Assembly (NCBI GenBank): GCA_002496845.1
Contig: DALQ01000080.1
Location: 1 to 23,828, forward strand
DNA length: 23,828 nt
Direction of reading: 5' to 3'
Source: Euryarchaeota archaeon UBA495
GTDB taxonomy: Archaea > Thermoplasmatota > Poseidoniia > Poseidoniales > Poseidoniaceae
Shown: positions 7,349 through 14,419 of the stretch, in pieces
How the letters are laid out: the number at the start of each line of letters is the position of its first letter
How positions within the stretch are numbered: position 1 is the first letter of the stretch
Program-made: the position numbers and the translations under genes
Notes under the pieces: generated by a model
Seen by the model: the letters and a program-made list of their open reading frames with translations, nothing else
What the model was told of the DNA's origin: nothing
Databases searched by the model: none

Positions 7349-9483
7349 CACGCCGGGCGCTCGATGAGCGAGGTCGCCAACAGCCGCCCGCTGGTGGCGT
7401 CAACGGCCACGCTGAGCGACGAATCCCAACCTTGAGCCTCCCACGTCCGCACGTAGTCGTAGGTGGTGGCACCCGCATCACCGTCGACCAATTCACTGAT
7501 CAAACCGGTGAGGCCGTCGTCAGGAACGGCGACCAACACGCCTCGACGAAGGCCTTCGTTGTAGGATCCGTCGTCGTCAAACAAGCCCTTGCTGCCCATC
7601 AGTTCAGGGAACCGGCCCTCGGCGACAAGCATGCTTTCCACTTCGCTCATGGAGACCACGGCGGGCGCAGACTCACGGTTCCAGACGATGCCAAGATCAA
7701 GCGATTCCTTGGCGACAAAGGTGCAGCTTCCGTCGTCGCCCGGTCCGACGTCGACGCGAACCCACCCGTGGGCGTCGTCGTTGCCCACCCAAGACAAGTT
7801 CCACGCATCCACCGAACCGCCCGAGTCGCCCACGGCACGCCAAATGTATCCCTCGTTGTCCAAAGCACCGTTTGCCCCGGAGGCCGAAGAGCCGACGGAC
7901 CGCAGGCACGCGACGGCGTCTTCCACCGTCGTACTCGCCGCCGTTGCACCGTCAGGTACGTGGGTGGCGTTGCGGGTCCAATCCACCAGGGCGTCTTCGG
8001 GGGCACCAAGCTCGTTGGGGCTTGGTCGGCCGACGTACGTTGTCCCAAGGTCCAAACGGTCCTCTCCGCGAGAAATTGACGTGCGCTCAAAGGTGTGCGT
8101 CAAACGGAATTCTCCGTCGGGAAGCACCGCATCTCCGAGTTGCTGAGACAAGGTTGAGCAGTCTTGCTGTCCGGTGTTCTCAGACGACAGGCGAACGTCC
8201 ACCGTTTGTCGGCTCGCCCAAGGGTTGTCTGCCTCGACCCACATCGAGAGGGTCGCGCTGCCCAAGCAATAGGTGGTCAAATCAGGTTGAGTGGCGACGA
8301 TGCGCCACATGCGTTTGCCGGCGAAATCCTCGGCCCCGATGACGGACCAATCCCAACCAAGGCCGCTGCCCGTCGCACCTTTTTCGATCGGCGTGGAGCC
8401 AACCAAGGCTTGCAATTCAACAGGTTGGGTGAGCATCGCGATGCCGGGTGCAAATACTTCGAACGACCCGAGCAATCCGCCGACGCCGTACGTGGTGGTC
8501 GAACCACGGACAACGCCTTCGAGGTCCACCTCCCAATCCGCGTTGCTGCGCAGGTTGACGCGATCGCCAATCTCCGTCCACGAGGTGAGGGTCAAATCGG
8601 CCGAACCGCTCGCGGAGGCAGAACTGCTGGAACATTCACTGGACCCTGGAACAATCGAGCGCAAGTGGCGTTTCACGACCAATTCGTCGAGGTCGTAGGT
8701 GGCCTCTTGTTGAACGGCCAACCACTCCATACCATGAGCGCCACGGACGCTCACGGTTCCCAGAAGACGGTCGTCTGAGCCTTGTGAGGGGATATCGAGC
8801 AGGGTGCCTTGGTGCACAGAGACGTCGCCGTCACCTGAGAAGGACACCTCGAGCCGACAAATGTCGTCTTCGATGTCGAGTTGGTCGATCACCGGTTCAA
8901 CGAAGCCTTCGGTCGCCGTCAATTGGCCATCGACGAGCACGAAACCCATTCGGTCGCCGTAGCGCAGCGCGTCAACGGTCACGGGGTTGAGTTGTTGGCC
9001 AGCCCAATACCATCCCCCAGCTCCGAGCAACAGAAGCACGAGGACCACAGCAGCAGCCTTGGGGGTTTTCACCATCTCAAACAAGGTCGTCGGCCCTGTA
9101 GATTTTGATCCGGGAAGCGGAACAACGGGTGGAACGACCTCAGGAGGCGTGTCTTCCTCAGGTGCATCGTCCTCGATTGGAATGGCGTCGAGAACTTCTG
9201 CCTCGAGCACCTCTTCCTCCTCGGCCACAGGAAGGGGCACGGCGTCAGGCTTGGGAACCGGCACCTCTGGCGCCTGGACGGGTTCGGGTTCAAGTTCGAG
9301 TGAGATGACTTCCTCATCGGCCTGCTCCGCTTCACGTGGTTCCGAAAGACCGACGGTCGCACGGTCGAGTCCCGCCTCGAGGAGGCGCGCCACCAGATCC
9401 GCTTTTCGGCCGCTGGTGGGCTGGTCATGAAGAACGCACAGCGCTTTCAGTTTGGCCACGGTCAGGCTTGATGCATCCGACAA
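7348..9483 (-). CDS. SAP-domain, single-pass membrane protein with large extracellular region
   Basis: This protein has about 711 aa with an unusual layout. Residues 2-39 (LTVAKLKALCVLH then TSGRKADLVARLLEAG) form a SAP-like helix-extended loop-helix motif, which in other proteins binds DNA. Residues about 45-130 are an acidic, Pro-rich linker. One TM helix lies at about 142-162 (AAAVVLVLLLLGAGGWYW). The remaining 550 residues are beta-rich, acidic and Trp-containing, with scattered cysteines, as expected for an external domain; no family was recognised. If the SAP domain is cytoplasmic it could hold DNA near the membrane. The start is uncertain: TTG at 9483 has GGAGG 10 nt upstream and begins at the SAP domain, while TTG at 9528 would overlap the DUF4126 stop (TTGA). 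A longer in-frame extension to 9816 is antisense-like and rejected. Confidence 0.78.
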   Translation of the reverse strand: MSDASSLTVAKLKALCVLHDQPTSGRKADLVARLLEAGLDRATVGLSEPREAEQADEEVISLELEPEPVQAPEVPVPKPDAVPLPVAEEEEVLEAEVLDAIPIEDDAPEEDTPPEVVPPVVPLPGSKSTGPTTLFEMVKTPKAAAVVLVLLLLGAGGWYWAGQQLNPVTVDALRYGDRMGFVLVDGQLTATEGFVEPVIDQLDIEDDICRLEVSFSGDGDVSVHQGTLLDIPSQGSDDRLLGTVSVRGAHGMEWLAVQQEATYDLDELVVKRHLRSIVPGSSECSSSSASASGSADLTLTSWTEIGDRVNLRSNADWEVDLEGVVRGSTTTYGVGGLLGSFEVFAPGIAMLTQPVELQALVGSTPIEKGATGSGLGWDWSVIGAEDFAGKRMWRIVATQPDLTTYCLGSATLSMWVEADNPWASRQTVDVRLSSENTGQQDCSTLSQQLGDAVLPDGEFRLTHTFERTSISRGEDRLDLGTTYVGRPSPNELGAPEDALVDWTRNATHVPDGATAASTTVEDAVACLRSVGSSASGANGALDNEGYIWRAVGDSGGSVDAWNLSWVGNDDAHGWVRVDVGPGDDGSCTFVAKESLDLGIVWNRESAPAVVSMSEVESMLVAEGRFPELMGSKGLFDDDGSYNEGLRRGVLVAVPDDGLTGLISELVDGDAGATTYDYVRTWEAQGWDSSLSVAVDATSGRLLATSLIERPA

Positions 9484-9524
9484 CGCTCCACGCCCTCCAA
9501 AGGTCTTCTCGCAGTTGACCGTTT

Positions 9525-10145
9525 TCAAGCCTGAGGGTTCACGGGCACCCAAACGGTGGCATCCGGCCCCTTCTTGCCGCGTCGACGGACCAACCATCGG
9601 CCAGCGGCGATAAGGCCGACGATGATCAACCCCAAGGCCAACAATGGAAGAAGAAGGGCCAGCACGGTGCACACCAAGCATGCTCCTGCTTCCATGGTCG
9701 ACACCAACGGATTGCCAAGCCCACCGGTCGAGGCGGTTGACAGCGCACGCACGCCAACCGTGGAGATCTGGACGGTGCCGCTTGTCGTGCCCCCAACGAT
9801 GATGCTGAGCGACCATCGCAGGGCAGGATCAAGTTCGCCTAAGGACGTGGACATGAGCAACATACCGCCAAGAATCGCAGCTGGCGAAGCCACCGTGTCG
9901 AGGAGGTTGTCCAACCATGGGATGTAGTACGCAAGCACTTCGCAAAGGACGGCCGCACCGAGCACCACCAACCCCACATCCGAAGCCATCCACTCTTGCA
10001 TCCCGGAGTCCGGCAGGGCTGCGGGGTTGAAGTCAAACCGGGTGGCGAGCCCAAAGAGGAAGGGGGGCATGAACACGCGAAAGCCGCTTGCAGCGGCCAA
10101 GCCGATGCCGAGGGCAAGGGCCACGTACAGGTCCATGCCGCTCAT
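9525..10145 (-). CDS. DUF4126 family integral membrane protein
   Basis: This is a 206-aa membrane protein. The start (DLYVALALGIGLAAASGFRVFMPP) and the middle (SGTVQISTVGVRALSTASTGGLGNP) fit the DUF4126 family, whose members have four to five TM helices and no established biochemical role. Helices are visible at about 5-34, 56-74, 86-99 and 150-182. The tail is basic (RRRGKKGP). The ATG at 10145 has a GGAGAGGT about 8 nt upstream, which supports this start. It lies 24 nt after the two-TM protein gene and 41 nt before the SAP-TM gene, within the same five-gene run. Its role in the cluster is unknown; a membrane scaffold or channel is a guess only. Confidence 0.8.
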   Translation of the reverse strand: MSGMDLYVALALGIGLAAASGFRVFMPPFLFGLATRFDFNPAALPDSGMQEWMASDVGLVVLGAAVLCEVLAYYIPWLDNLLDTVASPAAILGGMLLMSTSLGELDPALRWSLSIIVGGTTSGTVQISTVGVRALSTASTGGLGNPLVSTMEAGACLVCTVLALLLPLLALGLIIVGLIAAGRWLVRRRGKKGPDATVWVPVNPQA

Positions 10146-10169
10146 GATTTGACCTCTCCAGAACGCTCC

Positions 10170-11183
10170 TCAGGCTTCGTGAGGTACGAAACCATCGCCA
10201 TCGGGATTGGGAACGAAAATCGTTTGATCGAAATCGCCGTCGGGCATCCGCCGGTGCACGTAGCCGTTGCCGGCATCCAACCAAGCGGTCCCATCGTCGT
10301 CCTCTTGCAACACCGTTGGCCCGTCGCTTTCTGGCTCGGATTCGTCTTTGCTCGGTGGGCCGCTTGGACCTGCGGAAGGCGGGCCGCTTGGACCTGCTGC
10401 TGGTGGACCGGAAGGTCCGGCAGCGGCCAACACAGTGGATTCCACTGTTGCTTCCTTTGGCTGCTTCATGGCACGAACTTCGTTCCCGTGCCGCTGTGCG
10501 CCAATGAAGGAGAATGCCGCAAGCGCAATGGTCACCAAACCGAGCAAACCGGCGATGGCCTGATTTGGCCACACGCGACCGTCGATCTCGATGGTCGCGG
10601 TACCGGATTCGTCCGCATTGAGGCCATCGATGTCACGGAATTTGACGATGAGGCAATACTGGCCGGGGTCCACACGGAACTGAAACTCCTCTTCCGAACC
10701 GGGTGTCACACGGCCCATGCTTGTGGCAAAGCCATGATCTGAGCTTCCACTTTCAGCCGCGACCTGCCCATCGGAAAGTGCTGCTGAATCGGTGCAGTCC
10801 GCGGTTTGAATCATGAACGCCACCAATTCAGAGTGAGTGGGAGGTGGCTGGTCGATGTCGACGCTGACGCGAACGGGAACGTCCGTGATGTCGTCTCCAG
10901 GAATGGGCATGCCCCAGATCAAACCCACGTCCTTCGTCGCTTGGGCTCCTCCGAGGGAGGCTTGGTAGTCGGCTGAGAACGGCATGGGGAAGAGTGCAAA
11001 GCCGAACAGAATGACCGCGATGCCAAGGAACATGAACACGTTCCATCGCGAACGCTTGAGCGCTTCTTCGCGCTGTTCGAGGCTCATCTCCTCGAGAATG
11101 TCGTCGCGGTCTTCGTCGACAAGCACCTCGCTGGGCACGTGCTCCTGCGCCTCGGATTCGTCGGCGCGCTCATCATCGTCCAT
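10170..11183 (-). CDS. Two-TM membrane protein with GPSGPP repeats
   Basis: This 337-aa protein belongs to no family I recognise. It has an acidic, charged N-terminus (1-45), a first TM helix at about 47-69, a predicted external domain of about 130 residues (71-205, with two cysteines C130 and C177), and a second TM helix at about 209-229. A cytoplasmic tail follows. The tail contains three GPSGPP units (about 256-278), an acidic patch, and a Gly/Asp-rich end (WLDAGNGYVHRRMPDGDFD and FVPNPDGDGFVPHEA) that could be a small folded module. The ATG at 11183 is chosen because the frame upstream runs antisense through the RimK-like gene and is not real. This is the first gene of the five-gene minus run, so the promoter of the ParA cluster likely lies between 11184 and 11279. 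Confidence 0.75.
   Translation of the reverse strand: MDDDERADESEAQEHVPSEVLVDEDRDDILEEMSLEQREEALKRSRWNVFMFLGIAVILFGFALFPMPFSADYQASLGGAQATKDVGLIWGMPIPGDDITDVPVRVSVDIDQPPPTHSELVAFMIQTADCTDSAALSDGQVAAESGSSDHGFATSMGRVTPGSEEEFQFRVDPGQYCLIVKFRDIDGLNADESGTATIEIDGRVWPNQAIAGLLGLVTIALAAFSFIGAQRHGNEVRAMKQPKEATVESTVLAAAGPSGPPAAGPSGPPSAGPSGPPSKDESEPESDGPTVLQEDDDGTAWLDAGNGYVHRRMPDGDFDQTIFVPNPDGDGFVPHEA
10354..10425. repeat. Three imperfect 24-bp tandem units coding GPSGPP repeats
   Basis: Units start at 10354, 10378 and 10402. The first two are nearly identical; both contain GGGCCGCTTGGACCTGC. The third is diverged. They encode the collagen-like GPSGPP-x-x repeat in the tail of the two-TM protein. The length is a multiple of three, so copy-number change would keep the reading frame. 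Confidence 0.75.
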
Positions 11184-11222
11184 GCCTTGCCGCTGATTCG
11201 CCGACCACTTGAAAGCCTCGGC

Positions 11223-11240
11223 CACGGATGTTCGTCCGTG
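11223..11240. promoter_or_regulatory. Inverted repeat between divergent genes
   Basis: CACGGA, a 6-nt spacer, then TCCGTG form a perfect inverted repeat in the 96-bp gap between the two-TM protein gene (minus) and the RimK-like gene (plus). Its position near the middle of the divergent intergenic region fits an operator for either or both genes. A second small stem (GCGGC, ACC, GCCGC at 11262-11274) lies just before the RimK-like start. No convincing TATA box was seen nearby. Confidence 0.3.
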
Positions 11241-11279
11241 AACGATGGAGTGAAAGGGGAGGCGGCACCGCCGCGTCGC

Positions 11280-12479
11280 ATGGACCTCCGCCTCGCCGTG
11301 CTGTCCCGGGGCCCGCGCCTCTACAGCACCCGCCGTTTGGTCGAGGAGGCTCAGGACCGTGGCCTTGACATGGCCATCATTGACCCCCTCACCTGTTCCT
11401 TGTTTGTCGACCAAGGCCGCGTTGAAGTCTTGGTCGATGGAGAACCGTTCGAACACGAAGCAGTCATCCCCCGCATTGGCCATTCCATCACCGGCCACGG
11501 TACAGCCTTGTTGCGCCATCTTGACCAACTTGGAGTATGGTCCTCGAACAGCGCCGCAGGCATCCTTCAGAGCCGTGACAAACTCAGGGCCAGCCAGATC
11601 CTCGCACGAAACCGCATTCCTATCCCGCGAACGATGAACGTGCGTGATGTGCGTGACGTCGAACACGCCATCGAGGCCGTCGGAGGGTTGCCCGTGGTTG
11701 TCAAAGTCACCAAAGGCACGCAAGGGCAAGGCGTGTTCCTTCGCCACACGGCCTACGAAGCGAAGAGCCTCGTCCAGGGGCTGCTTCACGCACGCCGTGA
11801 CGTGCTGATTCAGGAATACGTGGCCGAAAGCCACGGCCGTGACGTCCGCGTCATCGTCGTGGGCGACGAAGTGGTGGCGGCCATGCGCAGGCGTGCCCGT
11901 GGGCGCGAATTCCGTTCCAATTTCCACCTGAACGGCACGGTCGAATCGGTGGACCTGCCCGAAGAGTTCGCTGTCGTGGCCCGCCGCGCTGCCCGTGTGC
12001 TGGGCCTCAACGTGGCCGGTGTGGACCTCTTGGAGGGCAACGATGGACCCATGGTGCTCGAAGTGAATTCCAGCCCAGGCTTGCAAGGCATCGAAATGGC
12101 CAGTGGCGTCAACGTGGCGGGGGCCATCGTCGATCACGCCATCCGAGAAGCAGGCTACGGTGACGTCGAGATCGACGGACTCCTCCGCATGCTCCCAGAC
12201 GAAGGCGTCGCTACCCTGCAAGTTCGACGTCACCCGGGATTGATTGGACGCACCTTGGAGGAAGTCTTCCACGGCGAAATCGAAACCTTTGCCATCGCTC
12301 GAAACTCACACATGATGTGGAATCCTGAACCGCTGACGCGCCTTCGCTTTGACGACGTAGTGCTCTGCACAGGGCCAAGAACGAGCCTGCGTAATTCCGT
12401 TCGTTCGGCCGTGGAGCGTTGTTCGGACCCTTCGGATGAACACCCCTTGAATCCTGGACCCGACGAAGCTGAGGTTTGA
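11280..12479 (+). CDS. RimK-type ATP-grasp ligase fused to an RCK_C/TrkA_C-like domain
   Basis: This 399-aa enzyme belongs to the RimK family, which ligates amino acids (often glutamate) to a carboxylate of a protein or cofactor using ATP. RimK features are the N-terminal LAVLSRGPRLYSTRRLVEEA, SRDKLRASQILARNRIPIPRT (99-118), the ATP-binding VVKVTKGTQGQGV (141-152), IQEYVAE (177-183), and the metal-binding VLEVNSSPGLQGIE (E261, N263). After a linker, residues about 306-369 resemble an RCK_C/TrkA_C ligand-binding domain: LIGRTLEEVF, FAIARN and the DDVVLCTG end. A regulatory small ligand is therefore possible. The ATG at 11280 matches the family start; the longer frame upstream does not. The substrate is unknown: candidates include ribosomal S6, coenzyme F420, tetrahydromethanopterin or a LysW-like carrier. 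Confidence 0.87.
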   Translation: MDLRLAVLSRGPRLYSTRRLVEEAQDRGLDMAIIDPLTCSLFVDQGRVEVLVDGEPFEHEAVIPRIGHSITGHGTALLRHLDQLGVWSSNSAAGILQSRDKLRASQILARNRIPIPRTMNVRDVRDVEHAIEAVGGLPVVVKVTKGTQGQGVFLRHTAYEAKSLVQGLLHARRDVLIQEYVAESHGRDVRVIVVGDEVVAAMRRRARGREFRSNFHLNGTVESVDLPEEFAVVARRAARVLGLNVAGVDLLEGNDGPMVLEVNSSPGLQGIEMASGVNVAGAIVDHAIREAGYGDVEIDGLLRMLPDEGVATLQVRRHPGLIGRTLEEVFHGEIETFAIARNSHMMWNPEPLTRLRFDDVVLCTGPRTSLRNSVRSAVERCSDPSDEHPLNPGPDEAEV

Positions 12480-12567
12480 AGCCGAACGTTCAAGGCCAAC
12501 CCTCCGTATGGACCACCGCCTTCGGGCACGGGATGCACGCCGCTTCGGCGGCAGGCGGTGACGCCAA

Positions 12568-13647
12568 ATGGACGCGGGACCTTCACGAACACGACGGGCG
12601 CTTCGCCCCAGTCAACGTCGTTTGGATGAAGGTCAAGACGTGGATCTTCCCCCTCGACTTCAGCATCTGGCAGGCTTGCCATGGCTTGATTGCTACCTTC
12701 AACAGCTGCGCACGGAAGGCAAGTCGGAGAACACCCGGAAGACCTACCTCACCTCCATTCGACCCATGCTCCAAACGCTGCTGCCCGGCGAAGCCACCCT
12801 CGAGGGCACAGACCACCTCTCGGTGAGCAAGGTTGCTGAACGCGTCGAACCGTTGAACGGACGGTTGGACCGGTGGGTGCACAGCCTCTCGGACCTCAAA
12901 CCGTCGTCCTTCAACACCAAACTCGCGGCAGCGCGCCATCTCCTCCACTGGCTTGGCCATCGCTGGCCGGAGCACTTGGTGCGCGCCCGAACGGGACGTC
13001 GCTTGCCTCGGACGCTCACACGGCGAGAACTCAGCGACGTCTTGGAAGCCGCTCGATGGTACGAAGACCCGCTGGCCCGTATCGTGGTGACCATGATGCT
13101 CGACACCGGCCTCAGGGTCAGCGAGGTCTGTGACCTCGACCTTGACGCTTTGGACGTGGACGATCAATCTGCCATGGTCCGCTCAGGCAAGGGTGACAAG
13201 GACCGTCTGGTCCTCTTCACCGAACGAACCCTCCAGGAACTCAACCTGTGGTTGGAACAACGGGCGATGCGGACCGAGGAAAGCAACGGGCCCGTCCTCG
13301 TCAACAGCCGCGGTGCGCGGCTGACGCCCCGAGGCGTTCAACGGCTGATGGAGGATTTGTCGGTCGCGGCTGACCTTCCACGAGGCCGCCTCACGCCACA
13401 CGTCCTGCGCCACAATTTCGCCACCGGATTGCTCGAACGCGGAGCGGACCTCGTCAGCATTCAACGCCTCTTGGGTCACGCCAGCATCGCGACCACGCGG
13501 GTGTACTTGGAAATCGGCGATCAGACCCTTCGAGAAGTGTATCACCGGGCCCAAGCCGCGCGCGCGGCCATGCCCACCGGGACCGACGAGAAGACCTTGG
13601 AGGACGTGACGCCCTCGGCCAGCGTGGCCGGTGTCGACACGACGTGA
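12568..13647 (+). CDS. xerA: XerA/XerC-type tyrosine recombinase
   Basis: This is a 359-aa site-specific recombinase with all catalytic residues visible: R183 in LDTGLRVSEV, K208 in RSGKGDKDR, H278 and R281 in HVLRHNFATGLL, H304 in LLGHASI and the nucleophile Y313 in TTRVYLEI. An N-terminal SAM-like core-binding domain covers about 37-130. The layout matches archaeal XerA and bacterial XerC/D, which resolve chromosome dimers at dif sites. It lies 88 nt after the RimK-like gene. There are no att-like repeats, phage genes or cargo around it, so a housekeeping role is favoured over a mobile-element integrase. The ATG at 12568 is the first in frame; the first 35 residues are poorly conserved-looking and the true start could be later. 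Confidence 0.88.
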   Translation: MDAGPSRTRRALRPSQRRLDEGQDVDLPPRLQHLAGLPWLDCYLQQLRTEGKSENTRKTYLTSIRPMLQTLLPGEATLEGTDHLSVSKVAERVEPLNGRLDRWVHSLSDLKPSSFNTKLAAARHLLHWLGHRWPEHLVRARTGRRLPRTLTRRELSDVLEAARWYEDPLARIVVTMMLDTGLRVSEVCDLDLDALDVDDQSAMVRSGKGDKDRLVLFTERTLQELNLWLEQRAMRTEESNGPVLVNSRGARLTPRGVQRLMEDLSVAADLPRGRLTPHVLRHNFATGLLERGADLVSIQRLLGHASIATTRVYLEIGDQTLREVYHRAQAARAAMPTGTDEKTLEDVTPSASVAGVDTT

Positions 13648-13842
13648 TCAGTTTCCTGCGCCTCGTTTGCGCTTTCGGATGCGTTCTGGCCCGACCCAAG
13701 AACGCGACGGAGACACCTGCTGCCCGACATGGTTGGGAAGCGGGCAAAATTTCCCCGACCTGCATCGAGAACAGTTCTCCTTCGAGGGAACCTCGACCGC
13801 CTTACGAAGGCGCCCGTACTTTCGTCGAGGCATGAGCCTCAT
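13648..13842 (-). CDS. Possible small basic Cys-rich protein
   Basis: This is a 64-aa (or 61-aa from the ATG at 13833) basic protein with a CSRCRSGKFC cluster (Cys-x2-Cys-x4-Cys) followed by PLPNH, which could bind one zinc. It ends in RIRKRKRGAGN. The stop abuts the stop of xerA, and the start is 27 nt after the end of the HhH gene on the same strand, so it would fit as a second cistron. GAGG lies a few nt before the ATG at 13833. A competing 63-aa plus-strand frame over the same bases has no recognisable features. No family is recognised, and the region could be non-coding. Confidence 0.38.
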   Translation of the reverse strand: MRLMPRRKYGRLRKAVEVPSKENCSRCRSGKFCPLPNHVGQQVSPSRSWVGPERIRKRKRGAGN

Positions 13843-13869
13843 TTGACGGAAGGGTGCTAAGTGCTTGCG

Positions 13870-14316
13870 TCACTTTTTGCGGGACTTGAGGATGTCCTTC
13901 AGGGAGGGCGTCTTCAGCGTCTTCCCCTTACGGCCTTCTTCCTTGGCGGAGAGGACCTTGCGGTCGGTGCGACCGGCCCTTTGAACGACTTTCTTGACCG
14001 ATTGCTTCACGGCCGCTTTGGCTGCGGTCTTGGCTGCGGTCTTCGAGGCTTGCTTGACGGTCTTGGCTGCGGTTTCGCTCACCTTTTTGGTGGCGTTTTT
14101 CGCCGCCGTGGTGGCCTTGCTGCCTGCCTCTTGAGCCATGCCCTTGAGGATCCGAGCCGCCGTAGGAGCGCTGATGCCCGCGGCGGTCAACCCGTCGCGT
14201 CCTGCTTTGCGGATTTTGGCCACCGTGTTCAGGCCTGCGTCCTTGAGTTTCTTGGCGGTGGCTGTGCCCACGCCGGGGAGGTCTGTCAATTCCTTGCCGC
14301 TGCTCTTTCCTGCCAT
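13870..14316 (-). CDS. Helix-hairpin-helix protein with histone H1-like Lys/Ala tail
   Basis: This 148-aa protein is very basic. Residues about 9-60 contain a helix-hairpin-helix unit (LTDLPGVGTATAKKLKDAG, then TVAKIRKAGRDGL and a second partial repeat GISAPTAARILKG), a fold that contacts the DNA backbone without sequence specificity. Residues about 62-118 are Lys/Ala/Thr-rich (such as AAKTVKQASKTAAKTAAKAA), like histone H1 or bacterial H1-like tails. The end (RKVLSAKEEGRKGKTLKTPSLKDILKSRKK region) is more ordered. I infer a nucleoid-associated or chromatin-compacting protein. HhH plus basic regions also occur in some ribosomal protein L32e, but the L32e core is absent. The ATG at 14316 has no Shine-Dalgarno and may be leaderless. 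Confidence 0.75.
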   Translation of the reverse strand: MAGKSSGKELTDLPGVGTATAKKLKDAGLNTVAKIRKAGRDGLTAAGISAPTAARILKGMAQEAGSKATTAAKNATKKVSETAAKTVKQASKTAAKTAAKAAVKQSVKKVVQRAGRTDRKVLSAKEEGRKGKTLKTPSLKDILKSRKK

Positions 14317-14419
14317 GGTTGGTTCGCCACGCGGAGGATGAACTCAGCCGTTGAAGAACTTGTCTGATGAGTCGAGGCACCGGTGGACCCTTGAACCACG
14401 TGTCCCGTGGACGTTCCGT

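Noticed and set aside
7135..8079. Plus-strand open frame (314 codons)
   Set aside because: Antisense to parA and the SAP-TM gene, with Arg/His/Gly-rich composition typical of shadows.
9484..9816. N-terminal extension of the SAP-TM protein
   Set aside because: It overlaps the same-strand DUF4126 gene in another frame and encodes Arg/His/Trp-rich sequence unlike the rest of the protein.
11184..12272. Upstream extension of the two-TM protein frame
   Set aside because: It is antisense to the RimK-like gene. The TM protein makes sense starting at 11183 with an acidic N-terminus.
12568..13647. xerA as the integrase of a mobile element
   Set aside because: No att-like direct repeats, tRNA target, phage or plasmid genes, or change in composition were seen around it. 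It fits a housekeeping Xer recombinase.
13644..13835. Plus-strand 63-codon frame after xerA
   Set aside because: No motif, no ribosome-binding site, overlaps the xerA stop, and the opposite strand gives a more plausible product.
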